64,000 bases of DNA from Myxococcales bacterium. Its GTDB lineage: Bacteria; Myxococcota_A; Bradymonadia; UBA7976; UBA1532. Positions 1 through 8,705 of the stretch are shown piece after piece (the first letter of the stretch is position 1; every line of letters begins with the position of its first letter). The stretch lies in the NCBI GenBank assembly GCA_020633555.1, contig JACKDL010000016.1:62001-126000 (forward strand), written 5' to 3'. The position numbers were made by a program, and so were the translations under genes. The notes under the pieces are model-generated. The model had not been told where the DNA came from. It did no database searches and saw only the letters and a program-made list of their open reading frames with translations.

Positions 1-350
1 AGGTTCATGCCCTCGCGCACCTGGGCGTCGGCGCCCCAGCACAGGCCTGCGGCCAGCTTGATGAGGAGCATGAGCTGCCGCACGGCGTAGGCGTCGTGCT
101 GGGTCAACCGATCGGCGTGGGCGTCCAGCGCCTCGGGCGACAGCAGGAAGGCCGGCTTGAGCTGCCCGACGGTGAGCGGAGGGGTGAACTCGAAGGCCAG
201 GCTGGCCGCCAGGAGCCCCGCGTACATGGCGGGCGGCGCCTCGCGGCGGTAGCGCGCCAGGAAGTCGTCCAGGTGGGTCTGGTCGATGCCGGGCCCATGC
301 TCGGTGGTGGGGTAGAGCGCCTGCATGGCGTGCTTCACCAGGAACTTCAT
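1..350 (-). CDS. Hypothetical protein, 3' end outside window
   Basis: The N-terminal 116 residues of a minus-strand gene that runs off the left edge. The ATG at 350 follows a GGAGG ribosome binding site. The visible part is helical and Ala/Leu-rich, has no signal peptide, and contains a single Cys in LCWGAD near the cut. I do not recognise the family. A TAATCT -10 with a TTGCCG -35 lies about 45 bp upstream of the start. The gene is divergent from the MopE-repeat lipoprotein. Confidence 0.6.
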   Translation of the reverse strand, partial: MKFLVKHAMQALYPTTEHGPGIDQTHLDDFLARYRREAPPAMYAGLLAASLAFEFTPPLTVGQLKPAFLLSPEALDAHADRLTQHDAYAVRQLMLLIKLAAGLCWGADAQVREGMN

Positions 351-395
351 GGCGGCCTCCAGCGGGGACAGGGGCGCAGTTCTGGCCCGCGGGTC

Positions 396-424
396 AGATT
401 AGCGACGGCCCGGATGGCCGGCAA
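396..424 (-). promoter_or_regulatory. Predicted sigma-70-like promoter of the left-edge gene
   Basis: On the minus strand, TTGCCG (419-424) and TAATCT (396-401) are separated by 17 bp. The -10 lies about 45 bp before the ATG at 350. Both boxes are AT-richer than their surroundings. Confidence 0.4.
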
Positions 425-492
425 GGCATTCGGCACGGTATAACATCGTGCGGGCTCAGGCCCGCGACCGGGGAGAGCGGGGGACGCACAGC

Positions 493-2280
493 ATGCGGCG
501 ATGGACGGCCGGGCGGGTCAGGGCGGGGGTGGTCCAGGCGGGCCTGATCGCGTTGGGGCTGGGGGGCTGTCAGGCCGCGCTGGACATCGGGCGGCCCGAG
601 GACGCGGCGCCCGGGCGGTCCGACGTGGGCGCGCCCGATGGGGCCACGCCGGCGTCGGACATGATGATCCGGGCCGACGCCAGCGCCGATGGGGCGGTGG
701 ACCGCGAGGACGCCGGGGTGATCAGCCCGGGCTGCGAAGACGGGGACGGGGACGAGCGCGGCGACGGCTGCCCGCTGGGGCCGGACTGCGATGACGGCGA
801 CGACGGGATCTGGCCCGGCGCCCCCGAGACCTGCGACGGCCGCGACGAGGACTGCGACGGGCAGGTGGACGAGGCCTTCCCCGGCCTGGGCGAGGCCTGC
901 GGCGTGGGCCTTGGCGCGTGCACGGCCCGGGGGCGGCTGGTGTGCAGCGCCGACGGCGACGGGCTGACCTGTGACGGCCAGGCGGGCGCCCCCGAAGAGG
1001 AGCGCTGCAACGAGCGCGATGACGACTGCGACGGGCAGGTGGACGAGGGGGTGGCGCAGTGCTGCGCGCCCGGCGAGGTGCGGCCCTGCGGGACCGCCGT
1101 GGGGGCCTGCACCACCGGCCAGCAGGCGTGCAGCCCCGAGCGGGCCTGGGGCGCGTGCTCGGGCCGCGGGCCCGCGCAGGAGACCTGCGAGGGCACCGAC
1201 GAAGACTGCGACGGGCAGGTGGACGAGGGGCTGTTGAACGCCTGCGGGGCCTGTGGCGCGGTGCCCCGCGAGCAGTGCAACGGCCAGGACGACGACTGCG
1301 ACGGCCGCAGCGACGAGGGGGTGCTGAACGCCTGCGGGGGCTGCGGCGCGGTGCCCCGCGAGCAGTGCAACGGCGAAGACGACGACTGCGACGGTCGCAG
1401 CGACGAGGGGGTGTTGAACGCCTGCGGGGGCTGCGGCGCCGTGCCGGCCGAGGTGTGCAACGGCGAGGACGACGACTGCGACGGGCGGAGCGATGAGGGG
1501 GTGGCCAACGCCTGCGGCGGGTGCGGCCCGGTGCCCGAGGACACCTGCAACGGCGCCGACGATGACTGCGACGGCCGTGCCGACGAGGGCGTGGCCAACG
1601 CCTGCGGCGGCTGCGGCGACGTGCCCACCGAGGCCTGCAACGGCAACGACGACGACTGCGACGGCCGCACCGATGAGGGCCTGCTGAACGCCTGTGGCGC
1701 GTGCGGCCCCGTGCCGCGCGAGGTGTGCAACCGCGCGGATGACGACTGCGACGGGCGCACCGATGAGGGGGTGGCCAACGCCTGTGGCGCCTGCGGGGCG
1801 GTGCCGGTCGAGGTCTGCAACCAGATGGACGACGACTGCGACGGCGCCGTGGACGATGGGGTGTGCGCCCCTGCCGTGGACGCCTGCGCCGAGGGGGCGC
1901 CGGTGGTGTTGGTCGGCGGCGCCATGTGGGAGGGGCCCATCGGCGGCGCGCTGAGCCACTACACCTGCCAGATCGAGGGGGGCCCGGAGCTGGGGCGTGG
2001 CCCCGAGCGCGCCTTCATCGTGGTGGGGCCCCTGGCGGGCAACTACTGCATCAGCACCGAGGGCAGCGACTTCGACACCGTGCTGCACCAGCGCGGGGGC
2101 TGCAACGTCGAGGCGCCGTCCCTGAGCTGCGACGACGACGGCGGGCCCGGCGTGACCTCGCAGATCCAGGTGCGCATCCCGTTCCTGGGCGTGCCGGCCT
2201 TCGTGTTCGTCGACAGCCTGAACCCCAACCAGGGGCCCGGCACCATCCGCATCCGCTCGACCCTGGGCGCCTGCCCCTGA
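493..2280 (+). CDS. MopE-type Cys/Asp-rich repeat lipoprotein
   Basis: A 595-residue predicted lipoprotein. An in-frame start at 448 exists, but the ATG at 493 gives a clean lipoprotein signal ending in LGLGGC, so I use it. After a short Asp/Ala-rich linker come ten copies of the motif C-N-G-x-D-D-D-C-D-G-x-x-D-E-G, the 'putative metal-binding motif' first described in Methylococcus MopE. Seven are embedded in a perfect 30-residue tandem unit containing NACGGCG. The dense Asp and paired Cys suggest calcium binding and disulfide-stabilised modules. The last ~130 residues form a separate domain with several Cys (GNYCISTEGSDFDTVL), resembling bacterial pre-peptidase C-terminal beta-domains. Probable location is the cell surface. 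The ligand and role are unknown. Confidence 0.85.
   Translation: MRRWTAGRVRAGVVQAGLIALGLGGCQAALDIGRPEDAAPGRSDVGAPDGATPASDMMIRADASADGAVDREDAGVISPGCEDGDGDERGDGCPLGPDCDDGDDGIWPGAPETCDGRDEDCDGQVDEAFPGLGEACGVGLGACTARGRLVCSADGDGLTCDGQAGAPEEERCNERDDDCDGQVDEGVAQCCAPGEVRPCGTAVGACTTGQQACSPERAWGACSGRGPAQETCEGTDEDCDGQVDEGLLNACGACGAVPREQCNGQDDDCDGRSDEGVLNACGGCGAVPREQCNGEDDDCDGRSDEGVLNACGGCGAVPAEVCNGEDDDCDGRSDEGVANACGGCGPVPEDTCNGADDDCDGRADEGVANACGGCGDVPTEACNGNDDDCDGRTDEGLLNACGACGPVPREVCNRADDDCDGRTDEGVANACGACGAVPVEVCNQMDDDCDGAVDDGVCAPAVDACAEGAPVVLVGGAMWEGPIGGALSHYTCQIEGGPELGRGPERAFIVVGPLAGNYCISTEGSDFDTVLHQRGGCNVEAPSLSCDDDGGPGVTSQIQVRIPFLGVPAFVFVDSLNPNQGPGTIRIRSTLGACP
1186..1815 (+). repeat. Seven 90-bp in-frame tandem repeats
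   Basis: Repeat units begin at 1186, 1276, 1366, 1456, 1546, 1636 and 1726, and each encodes 30 residues starting with CNG/CEG. The period is exact, with no length variation between units. Two adjacent units (from 1276 and 1366) are nearly identical at the DNA level, which points to recent duplication or gene conversion. Confidence 0.9.
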
Positions 2281-2298
2281 GCGGTCGGCGCGCCGCGC

Positions 2299-3258
2299 TC
2301 AGGGCACCAGCCGGCCCACCCGGCGCACCCGCTCGCCCGGGCTCACCAGCAGGTCGTCCACGGCGAACCGCTCGCCGTGGCCGGTGGCGGCGATGTGGGT
2401 CTCGGTCACCACGTCCAGACTGGGCACCGCCGCATAGTCCCGCAGAAGCTGCTGGCGCTGGGTGGGGGTCAGCGGGCTGGGCCAGGCGCCCTCGGTGATG
2501 GGGTAGAGGGCCGCCGTCTGGTGATCCACGGCGAACAGCGCGTGGTGCATGTAGTCGCCCTGGCTCGTGGGCAGGCGCAGCAGGCGCCAGCGGCCCGACG
2601 GGCTCACCGCGGCCGTGTCGGGCGGGTCGCACGCCTCCTGGGGGCGGCCGACGCAGAAGTCCAGAGCCGGCCCGTCGCCGCCCCGCAGCACGCCGCGCTC
2701 GCCCTGCCATTCGAAGGGCCAGCTCACCTTGGGGGGCGGCGTCGCGGGCGGGGTGACCGCCGGGGGTCCCACCAGCGTGCAGCGATCGCTGAGCATGGCG
2801 CCGCCTGGGCAGCCAGGGGCCATGGCCAGGCTCGGGTGCACCTTCCCCGTGGCCAGCTCCACGTCGTACAGGGCGCGGATCTCGGCCATGTTGTCGTTGC
2901 GGTCCTGCAGCGCCACGCACAGCCAGCGCCCGTCTGGGCTGTGCTGGGCGTCCCGCGCCGACTGAAGCGACAGCCCGTGATCACCCTTGGCGTCGGCCGC
3001 AAACCCACAACCCTTCACGGCCGGCAGCGCCCCCAGCGGCCGCGCCTTGCCCTGGGGCGGCAAGGCGAGCAGGCCGGCTGCGCCCTGAGCCACCACCAGC
3101 GTGCCGTCCGGCAGGCGGTGGGCCCAGTCGCCCGGCGTGGCTGACAGGGTGCGGATCACCCGGCCGTGGACGTCGATGACGTGCACGCCGTCGGGGCGCA
3201 GCACCACCAGGGGCGGGGGCGAAGGCGCGAGCAGGGCGACGGCCAGCAGGGACAGCAT
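2299..3258 (-). CDS. Secreted hypothetical protein, possible beta-propeller
   Basis: A 319-residue protein. An upstream GTG at 3279 is possible, but the ATG at 3258 has GGAGGT seven bases before it and starts a hydrophobic signal segment (MLSLLAVALLAPSPPP), so it is preferred. The sequence repeats short beta-strand phrases such as DGVHVIDVHGRVIRTL, HRLPDGTLVVA and SPDGRWLCVAL. That resembles WD40/PD40-type propeller blades, although I could not define a full set. Several Cys suggest disulfides and export. It is convergent with the MopE-repeat gene (18 bp apart). Function unknown. Confidence 0.65.
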   Translation of the reverse strand: MLSLLAVALLAPSPPPLVVLRPDGVHVIDVHGRVIRTLSATPGDWAHRLPDGTLVVAQGAAGLLALPPQGKARPLGALPAVKGCGFAADAKGDHGLSLQSARDAQHSPDGRWLCVALQDRNDNMAEIRALYDVELATGKVHPSLAMAPGCPGGAMLSDRCTLVGPPAVTPPATPPPKVSWPFEWQGERGVLRGGDGPALDFCVGRPQEACDPPDTAAVSPSGRWRLLRLPTSQGDYMHHALFAVDHQTAALYPITEGAWPSPLTPTQRQQLLRDYAAVPSLDVVTETHIAATGHGERFAVDDLLVSPGERVRRVGRLVP

Positions 3259-3381
3259 GGGCACCTCCAGACGGCGCACGATCCCTCGCGGCAGGGGCCC
3301 GGATCAACCGCGGGCGTCGATCCAGTGACAGCGGCCGGGTGCAGGTGGAGCGAAGGTGGTCCCCGGGCCGCGCCGATTGGC

Positions 3382-3387
3382 TATGCT
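3382..3387 (+). promoter_or_regulatory. -10 hexamer TATGCT immediately before a start codon
   Basis: TATGCT ends 7 nt before the ATG at 3395, so the predicted transcript would begin at or next to the start codon. No Shine-Dalgarno sequence is visible in that gap. Confidence 0.45.
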
Positions 3388-3394
3388 CGCCCCC

Positions 3395-4207
3395 ATGCGA
3401 CGCGGACTGATCATCTGGGGCGCGCTGGCTCTGTTGGCGTGCGACGACGGGGCCGGACAGGGCGGGGGCGCGGACGCGGGCCCGCCGGCGGCCTGCTGCA
3501 ACGACGGCTGCCGAGTCACCACGCAGGTGGCGTGCGACGGCCTCTTCCTGCCCGACCAGGCGAGCTGCGAGCCCGATCCCTGCCCCGAGGGGGCGGTGGG
3601 CGCCTGCTGCGCCCGCGATGGGGCCTGCCGGCTGGCCGAGGCCAACGCCTGCCTGGCCACGGGGGGCACGTTCGTCGGGCCGGGCCGCGCGTGCGGCGAG
3701 GACGTCTGCCCGGCCCCCGAGGTGGGCGCCTGCTGCTCGCCTCTGAGCGCCTGCGAGGTGCTGGACGAGCAGACCTGCTTCGGCCGGGCCTGGACGTTCA
3801 TCGGCGACGGCGTGGCCTGCGCGCCCGATCCGTGCCCGGCGCGGGCGGTGGGCGCCTGCTGCCGGCGGGGCGAGTGCCAGGTCATCGACGGGGGCCGCTG
3901 TGACGGCGAGTTCACCGAGGGCGGCACCTGCGAGCCCAACCGCTGCCCGCCGCCGCCGGACATGGCGCCCCCGCCCGACATGAGCCCGCCGGACATGAGC
4001 CCGCCCGACATGGCTCAGCGCGACGCGGGCGCCCCCGACATGGCCCCGCCCGAGATGGGGATGGGCGACGGGGGCGCGGCGGATCAGGGCGCGGCGGATC
4101 AGGGCGCCGATCAGGGCGCGGCGGACATGACCGTGGGCGACGGGGGCGGATCGGACGGTGCGCCGCAGGACGGGGCAATGGACGGCGCCGCCGATCAGGG
4201 CGTTTGA
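3395..4207 (+). CDS. Cysteine-rich repeat lipoprotein with PPDM/DQGA tail
   Basis: A 270-residue lipoprotein. The ATG at 3395 gives a short signal ending LALLAC; the in-frame codon at 3356 would only add residues before it. Residues ~30-190 contain four ~43-residue modules of the pattern GACC-x-C-x-C-(GG/F)-x-C-x-D/N-x-CP, each beginning with a Cys-Cys pair and ending in CxPDPCP. Such disulfide-rich modules recur in secreted proteins of Myxococcota and Planctomycetes. The C-terminal third is low complexity, with PPDM repeats and then ADQGA and DGG runs, and probably acts as an unstructured linker or stalk. The leaderless-looking promoter is listed separately. Binding partner unknown. Confidence 0.75.
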   Translation: MRRGLIIWGALALLACDDGAGQGGGADAGPPAACCNDGCRVTTQVACDGLFLPDQASCEPDPCPEGAVGACCARDGACRLAEANACLATGGTFVGPGRACGEDVCPAPEVGACCSPLSACEVLDEQTCFGRAWTFIGDGVACAPDPCPARAVGACCRRGECQVIDGGRCDGEFTEGGTCEPNRCPPPPDMAPPPDMSPPDMSPPDMAQRDAGAPDMAPPEMGMGDGGAADQGAADQGADQGAADMTVGDGGGSDGAPQDGAMDGAADQGV

Positions 4208-4232
4208 CAAGAAATCGAAGATTCAGAACATT
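4204..4232 (+). promoter_or_regulatory. Predicted promoter of the DUF1588-like/DUF1501 operon
   Basis: A perfect TTGACA (4204-4209) overlaps the stop codon of the preceding gene. AACATT (4227-4232) follows after 17 bp. The ~35-bp segment is markedly AT-rich for this genome. The operon starts 36 bp downstream at 4268. Confidence 0.5.
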
Positions 4233-4267
4233 CGCCACAGGTGGCGTGCGGAGTCACAGGGGGAACC

Positions 4268-6559
4268 ATGAGGTGGATGACGACGCGTCGGCCCTGGCGG
4301 CCGGCGGGGCTGGCCCTTGCGCTGTGTGCGCTGGCGGTGGGCTGTGACGACAGCGAGCAGCCCGCCGAGAGCGCTGGCGCGGGGTGCGTGAGCGACCTGG
4401 AGTTCTTCCAGCAGCAGGTGTCGCTGCCGGTGCTCGAGGCCGACTGTGTGAACTGCCACAACCCCCAAGGCATCGCCAACCAGAGCATGCTGGTGCTGGC
4501 GAGCGCCGGCGAGACCGACTACCTGCGGCGCAACTTCGAGGTGCTGCGTGAGGTGGCCGCCTTCGAGCGCGACGGGGTGAACCTGCTGCGGGGCATGCCC
4601 ACCAACCAGATCCCCCACGGGGGCGGGCAGCGCTTCAAGGTGGGCAGCGACACCGACAAGGCCTTCCAGGAGCTCATCCGCCGGTTCGACGCGCCGGTGG
4701 TGTGCGAGGCGAGCAGCGAGGGCAGCGGCCTGCTGGCCAAGGTGGAGCTGGTGGATCTGCCCGGCACCCTGCGCAAGGCCAAGCTGCAGCTCATCGGCGA
4801 GCTGCCCACGGTCGAGGAGCTGGAGCAGGTCAGCAGCGGCGGGGCGGCGGCCCTGGAGGCGCTGCTCACCGGCTACATGCAGGAGGACGCCTTCTACGAG
4901 ACGCTGAAGCGCTGGTGGAACGACGATCTGCTCACCGACAAGTACGCCCGGGGCGACGAGGCCACGAACCTGCTGGACAGCGACGACTTCCCCCGCCGGC
5001 ACTACTACCGCGACCTGCCCGACGACACCGAGGCGGGCCAGCTCGCCCGGCGCTGGTCGAACCTGTCGGTGGCCCGCGAGCCCCTGGAGCTCATCGCCCA
5101 CGTGGTGCGCAGCGAGCGGCCCTTCAGCGAAGTGCTGACCGCGGACTACATGCTGCTGAACCCCTTCAGCGCGCAGGTGTACGGCCTGGACACCGCGGCC
5201 TTTGACGATCCGCTGAACCCCATGGAGTTCAAGGCGTTGAAGGTGGACGGCGTGCCCCACGCCGGCGTGCTGACCTCGCCCATGTTCCTGAACCGCTATC
5301 CCACCACGCCCACCAACCGCAACCGGCACCGGGCGCGCACGGTGTACCGGCTGTTCCTGGCCACCGACATCCTGCAGAAGGCCGATCGGCCGGTGGATCC
5401 CACCCAGATCCGCGACCACAACCCCACCATGAACAACCCCCAGTGCACCGTGTGCCACGCGAGCATGGATCCCGTGGCGGGGGCCTTCCAGAACTGGGAC
5501 GACCGGGGCCGCTACCGGCTGCCCGAGGAGGGCTGGTTCAGCGACATGCGCCCGCCCGGCTTCGAGGCCGACATGCCCCCCGACGACTGGGGCCGCAGCC
5601 TGCAGTGGCTGGCGGGGCAGATCGCGGCGGACGAGCGCTTCGCCCTGTCGGCGGTGTACGCCGTCTACACGGGGCTGGTGGGCCGTCGGCCGCTCACCAA
5701 CCCGCAGGACCAGAGCGACCCGCGGTTCGAAGCGAAGCTGGCCTTCTACAACGAGGAGCAGGCGTTCCTGCGCACGCTCGTGGACGCCTTCCAGGCCGGC
5801 GGGCAGAACCTGAAGGTCATCATCCCGCTGGTGATTGAGAGCCCGTTCTACCGGGCGCTGAACGCCCCCGGCCTCAGCGAGGACGAGGCGGTGGTGCTGG
5901 CGCCGCTGGGCACGGCGCGGCTGCTCACCCCCGAGGAGCTGTCGGCGAAGCTGGTGGCCACGCTGGGCCGCCCGTGGCAGGCGCGGGTGAACGACCGCGA
6001 CCAGCTCACCCACCGCGACGAGTTCCTGTTCTTCATCGGCGGCATCGACTCCGACCAGATCACCGACCGCATCAGCGAGCCCAACGGGATCATGGCCAAC
6101 ATCGCCCTGCGCATGGCCAGCGACATGGCCTGCCTGGTGACCGCCGAGGACTTCAACCGGCCCCTGGCGGAGCGGCACCTGTTCCCGCTGGTGGAGGCGA
6201 GCTACCGGCCCGAGGACGACAACGGCTTCGCCGTGCCGCAGGCCGAAGAGGCCATCCGGGCCAACATCCGCTACCTGCACCAGCGCCTGCTGGGCGAGGT
6301 GCTGACCCCGGGGCACCCCGAGGAGGACGCCACCTACGAGCTCTACCTGCAGACCTGGCGGGAGCTGTTCGCGGGGATCCGCAACGAGCAGGTCCCCACG
6401 GCGCTGCCGGGCCGCTGCCGGCACGAGCGCGACTTCTGGAGCGACGAGGCCCTGGAGGACGACGCGCGGCTGCGCTACGACCCCGAGGGCACCCTGCGCG
6501 CCTGGCACGCCGTGCTCACCTACCTGCTCGCCGACTGGCGCTTCCTCTACCACCAGTGA
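4268..6559 (+). CDS. DUF1592/DUF1588-like cytochrome lipoprotein
   Basis: A 763-residue predicted lipoprotein; the ATG at 4268 gives a signal ending in ALAVGC. There are two c-type haem-binding motifs: CVNCH at residues 60-64, and CTVCH at 393-397 inside CTVCHASMDP with a downstream NWDDRGRYR. The second is the hallmark context of DUF1588 in the large secreted DUF1592/DUF1588/DUF1585 proteins best known from Planctomycetes. The family is thought to be extracytoplasmic and possibly redox-linked, but its substrates are unknown. The downstream gene (17 bp later) is a DUF1501 protein, the usual partner of this family, so the two probably form one operon. Confidence 0.75.
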   Translation: MRWMTTRRPWRPAGLALALCALAVGCDDSEQPAESAGAGCVSDLEFFQQQVSLPVLEADCVNCHNPQGIANQSMLVLASAGETDYLRRNFEVLREVAAFERDGVNLLRGMPTNQIPHGGGQRFKVGSDTDKAFQELIRRFDAPVVCEASSEGSGLLAKVELVDLPGTLRKAKLQLIGELPTVEELEQVSSGGAAALEALLTGYMQEDAFYETLKRWWNDDLLTDKYARGDEATNLLDSDDFPRRHYYRDLPDDTEAGQLARRWSNLSVAREPLELIAHVVRSERPFSEVLTADYMLLNPFSAQVYGLDTAAFDDPLNPMEFKALKVDGVPHAGVLTSPMFLNRYPTTPTNRNRHRARTVYRLFLATDILQKADRPVDPTQIRDHNPTMNNPQCTVCHASMDPVAGAFQNWDDRGRYRLPEEGWFSDMRPPGFEADMPPDDWGRSLQWLAGQIAADERFALSAVYAVYTGLVGRRPLTNPQDQSDPRFEAKLAFYNEEQAFLRTLVDAFQAGGQNLKVIIPLVIESPFYRALNAPGLSEDEAVVLAPLGTARLLTPEELSAKLVATLGRPWQARVNDRDQLTHRDEFLFFIGGIDSDQITDRISEPNGIMANIALRMASDMACLVTAEDFNRPLAERHLFPLVEASYRPEDDNGFAVPQAEEAIRANIRYLHQRLLGEVLTPGHPEEDATYELYLQTWRELFAGIRNEQVPTALPGRCRHERDFWSDEALEDDARLRYDPEGTLRAWHAVLTYLLADWRFLYHQ

Positions 6560-6576
6560 TCCGGAGGCCAAGGACC

Positions 6577-7827
6577 ATGGACCGTCGCGACTTTCTGCGA
6601 TTGGCCGGCGCCGCCGGCCTCAGCGTGATGCTCCCCGGGCGCGGGTTCGCCCAGGAGGCGCCCATCGACCACTTCTTCGTGTTCGTGCACGCGGGGGGCG
6701 GGTGGGATCCCACCATGCTCTGTGACCCCAAGGGCATGCGCAACGAAGAGGACGAGGATCCGGTCAACCACTTCCTCACCGATGACATCGGCACCGCGGG
6801 CAACCTGCGCTATGCGCCCATCGGTGATCACCGCGCCTTCTTCGACAAGCACTACCAGCGCACGCTGGTGATCAACGGGGTGGACAGCCAGACCAACAAC
6901 CACGACAGCGGCACCCGCCACATGTGGAGCGGCAAGCTGGCCGAGGGCTACCCGGCGCTGGCGGCGCTCATCGCCGGCACCCAGGCCCGCAGCAAGCCGA
7001 TGGCGTTCATCAGCAACGGCGGCTACGACCTCACCGGCGGCCTGGTGGCGCCCACCCGCACGGGCAACATCGGGCTCATCAACCGCATCGCGTTCCCCAA
7101 CGCCATCGATCCCCGCAACCCGGTGGAGGGCGAGCGCTACCACACCGACGCCACCTACGAACGGATCCAGGCGGCGCTGGAGCGGCGCCGGGGCTGGCTG
7201 GGCCAGCGCTACGGCCTGCCGAAGGCCACGGCCACCCAGGACGCCCTGTACGCCGCCCGGGTGGGCAAGAACGAGGTGCGCCAGCTCTCGGAGTACCTGC
7301 CCCAGGAGCTGGAGCGGGGCCTGAAGGGCCAGGCCCAGGTGTGCTGCGCCGCCTTCCGCGCCGGCATCGCGAAGACCGCCAACCTGACCCGGGGTGGCTT
7401 CGACACCCACGGCAACCACGACGACGCCCACACGGCCAGCATGAGCGACCTGCTGGCGGGCGTGGACTTCCTGTGGGACGAGGCCGAGCGCCAGGGCATC
7501 GCCGACAAGCTCACCGTGGTCATGGGCAGCGACTTTGGCCGCACCCCCAGCTACAACAGCGGCAACGGCAAGGACCACTGGGCCATCACCAGCGTGATGC
7601 TCATGGGCAAGGGCATCCCCGGCAACCGGGTCATCGGCGGCACCGACGAGCGGGTGCGACCGCTGACGGTGGATCCGGGCACCCTGGCCCTGAGCGACGG
7701 CGGCATCCGCATCGAGCCCGGCCACATCCACGCGGCCCTGCGCAGGCTGGCCGGGGTGGACAGCGAGCAGACCGTGCAGCAGGTCTTCCCGCTGATCGGC
7801 GTGGCCAACCTGCCGCTGCTGGGCTAG
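6577..7827 (+). CDS. DUF1501 family Tat-exported protein
   Basis: A 416-residue protein starting at ATG 6577 behind a good RBS (ggagg at 6562-6566). The N-terminus RRDFLRLAGAAG is a classic twin-arginine signal, so it is probably folded in the cytoplasm and exported. Internal phrases VFVHAGGGWDPTMLCDP, GFDTHGNHDDAH, MGSDFGRTP and GKDHWA match the DUF1501 family, which has an alkaline-phosphatase/sulfatase-like fold. The catalytic role is not established. It is encoded directly after the haem-motif DUF1588-like protein, a pairing also seen in Planctomycetes. Confidence 0.85.
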   Translation: MDRRDFLRLAGAAGLSVMLPGRGFAQEAPIDHFFVFVHAGGGWDPTMLCDPKGMRNEEDEDPVNHFLTDDIGTAGNLRYAPIGDHRAFFDKHYQRTLVINGVDSQTNNHDSGTRHMWSGKLAEGYPALAALIAGTQARSKPMAFISNGGYDLTGGLVAPTRTGNIGLINRIAFPNAIDPRNPVEGERYHTDATYERIQAALERRRGWLGQRYGLPKATATQDALYAARVGKNEVRQLSEYLPQELERGLKGQAQVCCAAFRAGIAKTANLTRGGFDTHGNHDDAHTASMSDLLAGVDFLWDEAERQGIADKLTVVMGSDFGRTPSYNSGNGKDHWAITSVMLMGKGIPGNRVIGGTDERVRPLTVDPGTLALSDGGIRIEPGHIHAALRRLAGVDSEQTVQQVFPLIGVANLPLLG

Positions 7828-8051
7828 CCCGGCGGGGCGGCGGGCGTGCGGCCTGCCACGTCAGGATGTCCACGTCCGGCTCCCGCTCGGCGCGGCCGAC
7901 GGGGGGGGCGACGCTGTCGGCGCCGGTGCGGCCGGAGCGCACACCCCAGGCTGTGGTGCCCCAGGCCCAGCCGCCGCCGCCGTCACCGGGGATGCGCCCA
8001 CGACAGCCGGTCGGGGAACGCCACGTCCAGCTTCTGGGCGAAGGCTGGGGC

Positions 8052-8705
8052 ATGAGCTGGATCGCGCTCCTGGTGGCCTTGGCCGCGCCCCCGCAGACGT
8101 TGGTGGTGGTCACGCCTGAGTGGGCGGCCACCTGGGGGATGGCGGCGCTGTATCGGGGCGACACCTTGGTCTGGGGGCCGGTGGCCGTGCACGTTGGCCA
8201 CGCGGGCCTGGGCTGGGGCGTGGGCACGCACTCCGCGCCCGACCCCAGCGACCCTGCGCCCCGGAAGAAGGAAGGGGACGGGCGCTCGCCGGCGGGGGTG
8301 TTTCGCGTGGGGCGCATGTGGACCCGCGAGACCGCGGCCCGGCTGCACTGCGTGGATGACCCGGCGGCGGCCGACTACGGGCGCGTGGTGCCCCTGACGC
8401 CCGGCGAGGCGCCCCCCTGGCGCAGCGCCGAGGCCATGGCCATGTACCGGGTGGTGGTGGAGGTGCGGCACAACCCGCAGCGGGCGCCGGGCCAGGGGAG
8501 CTGCATCTTCTTGCACGATGGCGCCGCGCCCACGGTGGGGTGCACGGCCATGGCGCCGCACGCGTTGGATGCGCTGCTGACACGCCTGGCGCCCGGGGAC
8601 CGGTTGGTACAGCTCCCGGCCGCCGTTTACGGGGCCAAGGCCAAGGCCTGGGGGCTGCCGGCGGCCCCAGCGCTGCGCCGCCCGGCACCTGCTCAGCAGC
8701 CGTAG
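8052..8705 (+). CDS. L,D-transpeptidase (YkuD-type) family protein
   Basis: A 217-residue protein with an N-terminal signal segment (MSWIALLVALAAPP). The catalytic signature is visible as FLHDGAAPTVGCTAMA: His155 and Cys164, followed by a C-terminal VQLPAAVYG. This arrangement is typical of the COG3786 branch of YkuD domains, which cross-link peptidoglycan or attach proteins to it through L,D-peptide bonds. The ATG at 8052 was chosen because it begins the signal peptide; the upstream open frame runs antisense-like through the preceding gene. It overlaps the convergent gene at 8693 by 13 bp. A Pro/Ala-rich C-terminal tail is unremarkable. Confidence 0.8.
   Translation: MSWIALLVALAAPPQTLVVVTPEWAATWGMAALYRGDTLVWGPVAVHVGHAGLGWGVGTHSAPDPSDPAPRKKEGDGRSPAGVFRVGRMWTRETAARLHCVDDPAAADYGRVVPLTPGEAPPWRSAEAMAMYRVVVEVRHNPQRAPGQGSCIFLHDGAAPTVGCTAMAPHALDALLTRLAPGDRLVQLPAAVYGAKAKAWGLPAAPALRRPAPAQQP

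Noticed and set aside
1186..1815. Regularly spaced repeats resembling a CRISPR array
   Set aside because: The 90-bp units are in-frame coding repeats with no constant-repeat/variable-spacer pattern.
394..2088. Long minus-strand ORF opposite the MopE-repeat gene
   Set aside because: It mirrors the repeat gene on the other strand (Ser/Pro/Gln or Val/Ala runs) and has no RBS, signal or family motif; high GC removes stop codons.
4223..6571. 782-codon open frame antisense to the DUF1588-like gene
   Set aside because: The sense strand has a lipobox, two haem motifs and an operon partner; the antisense translation has none.
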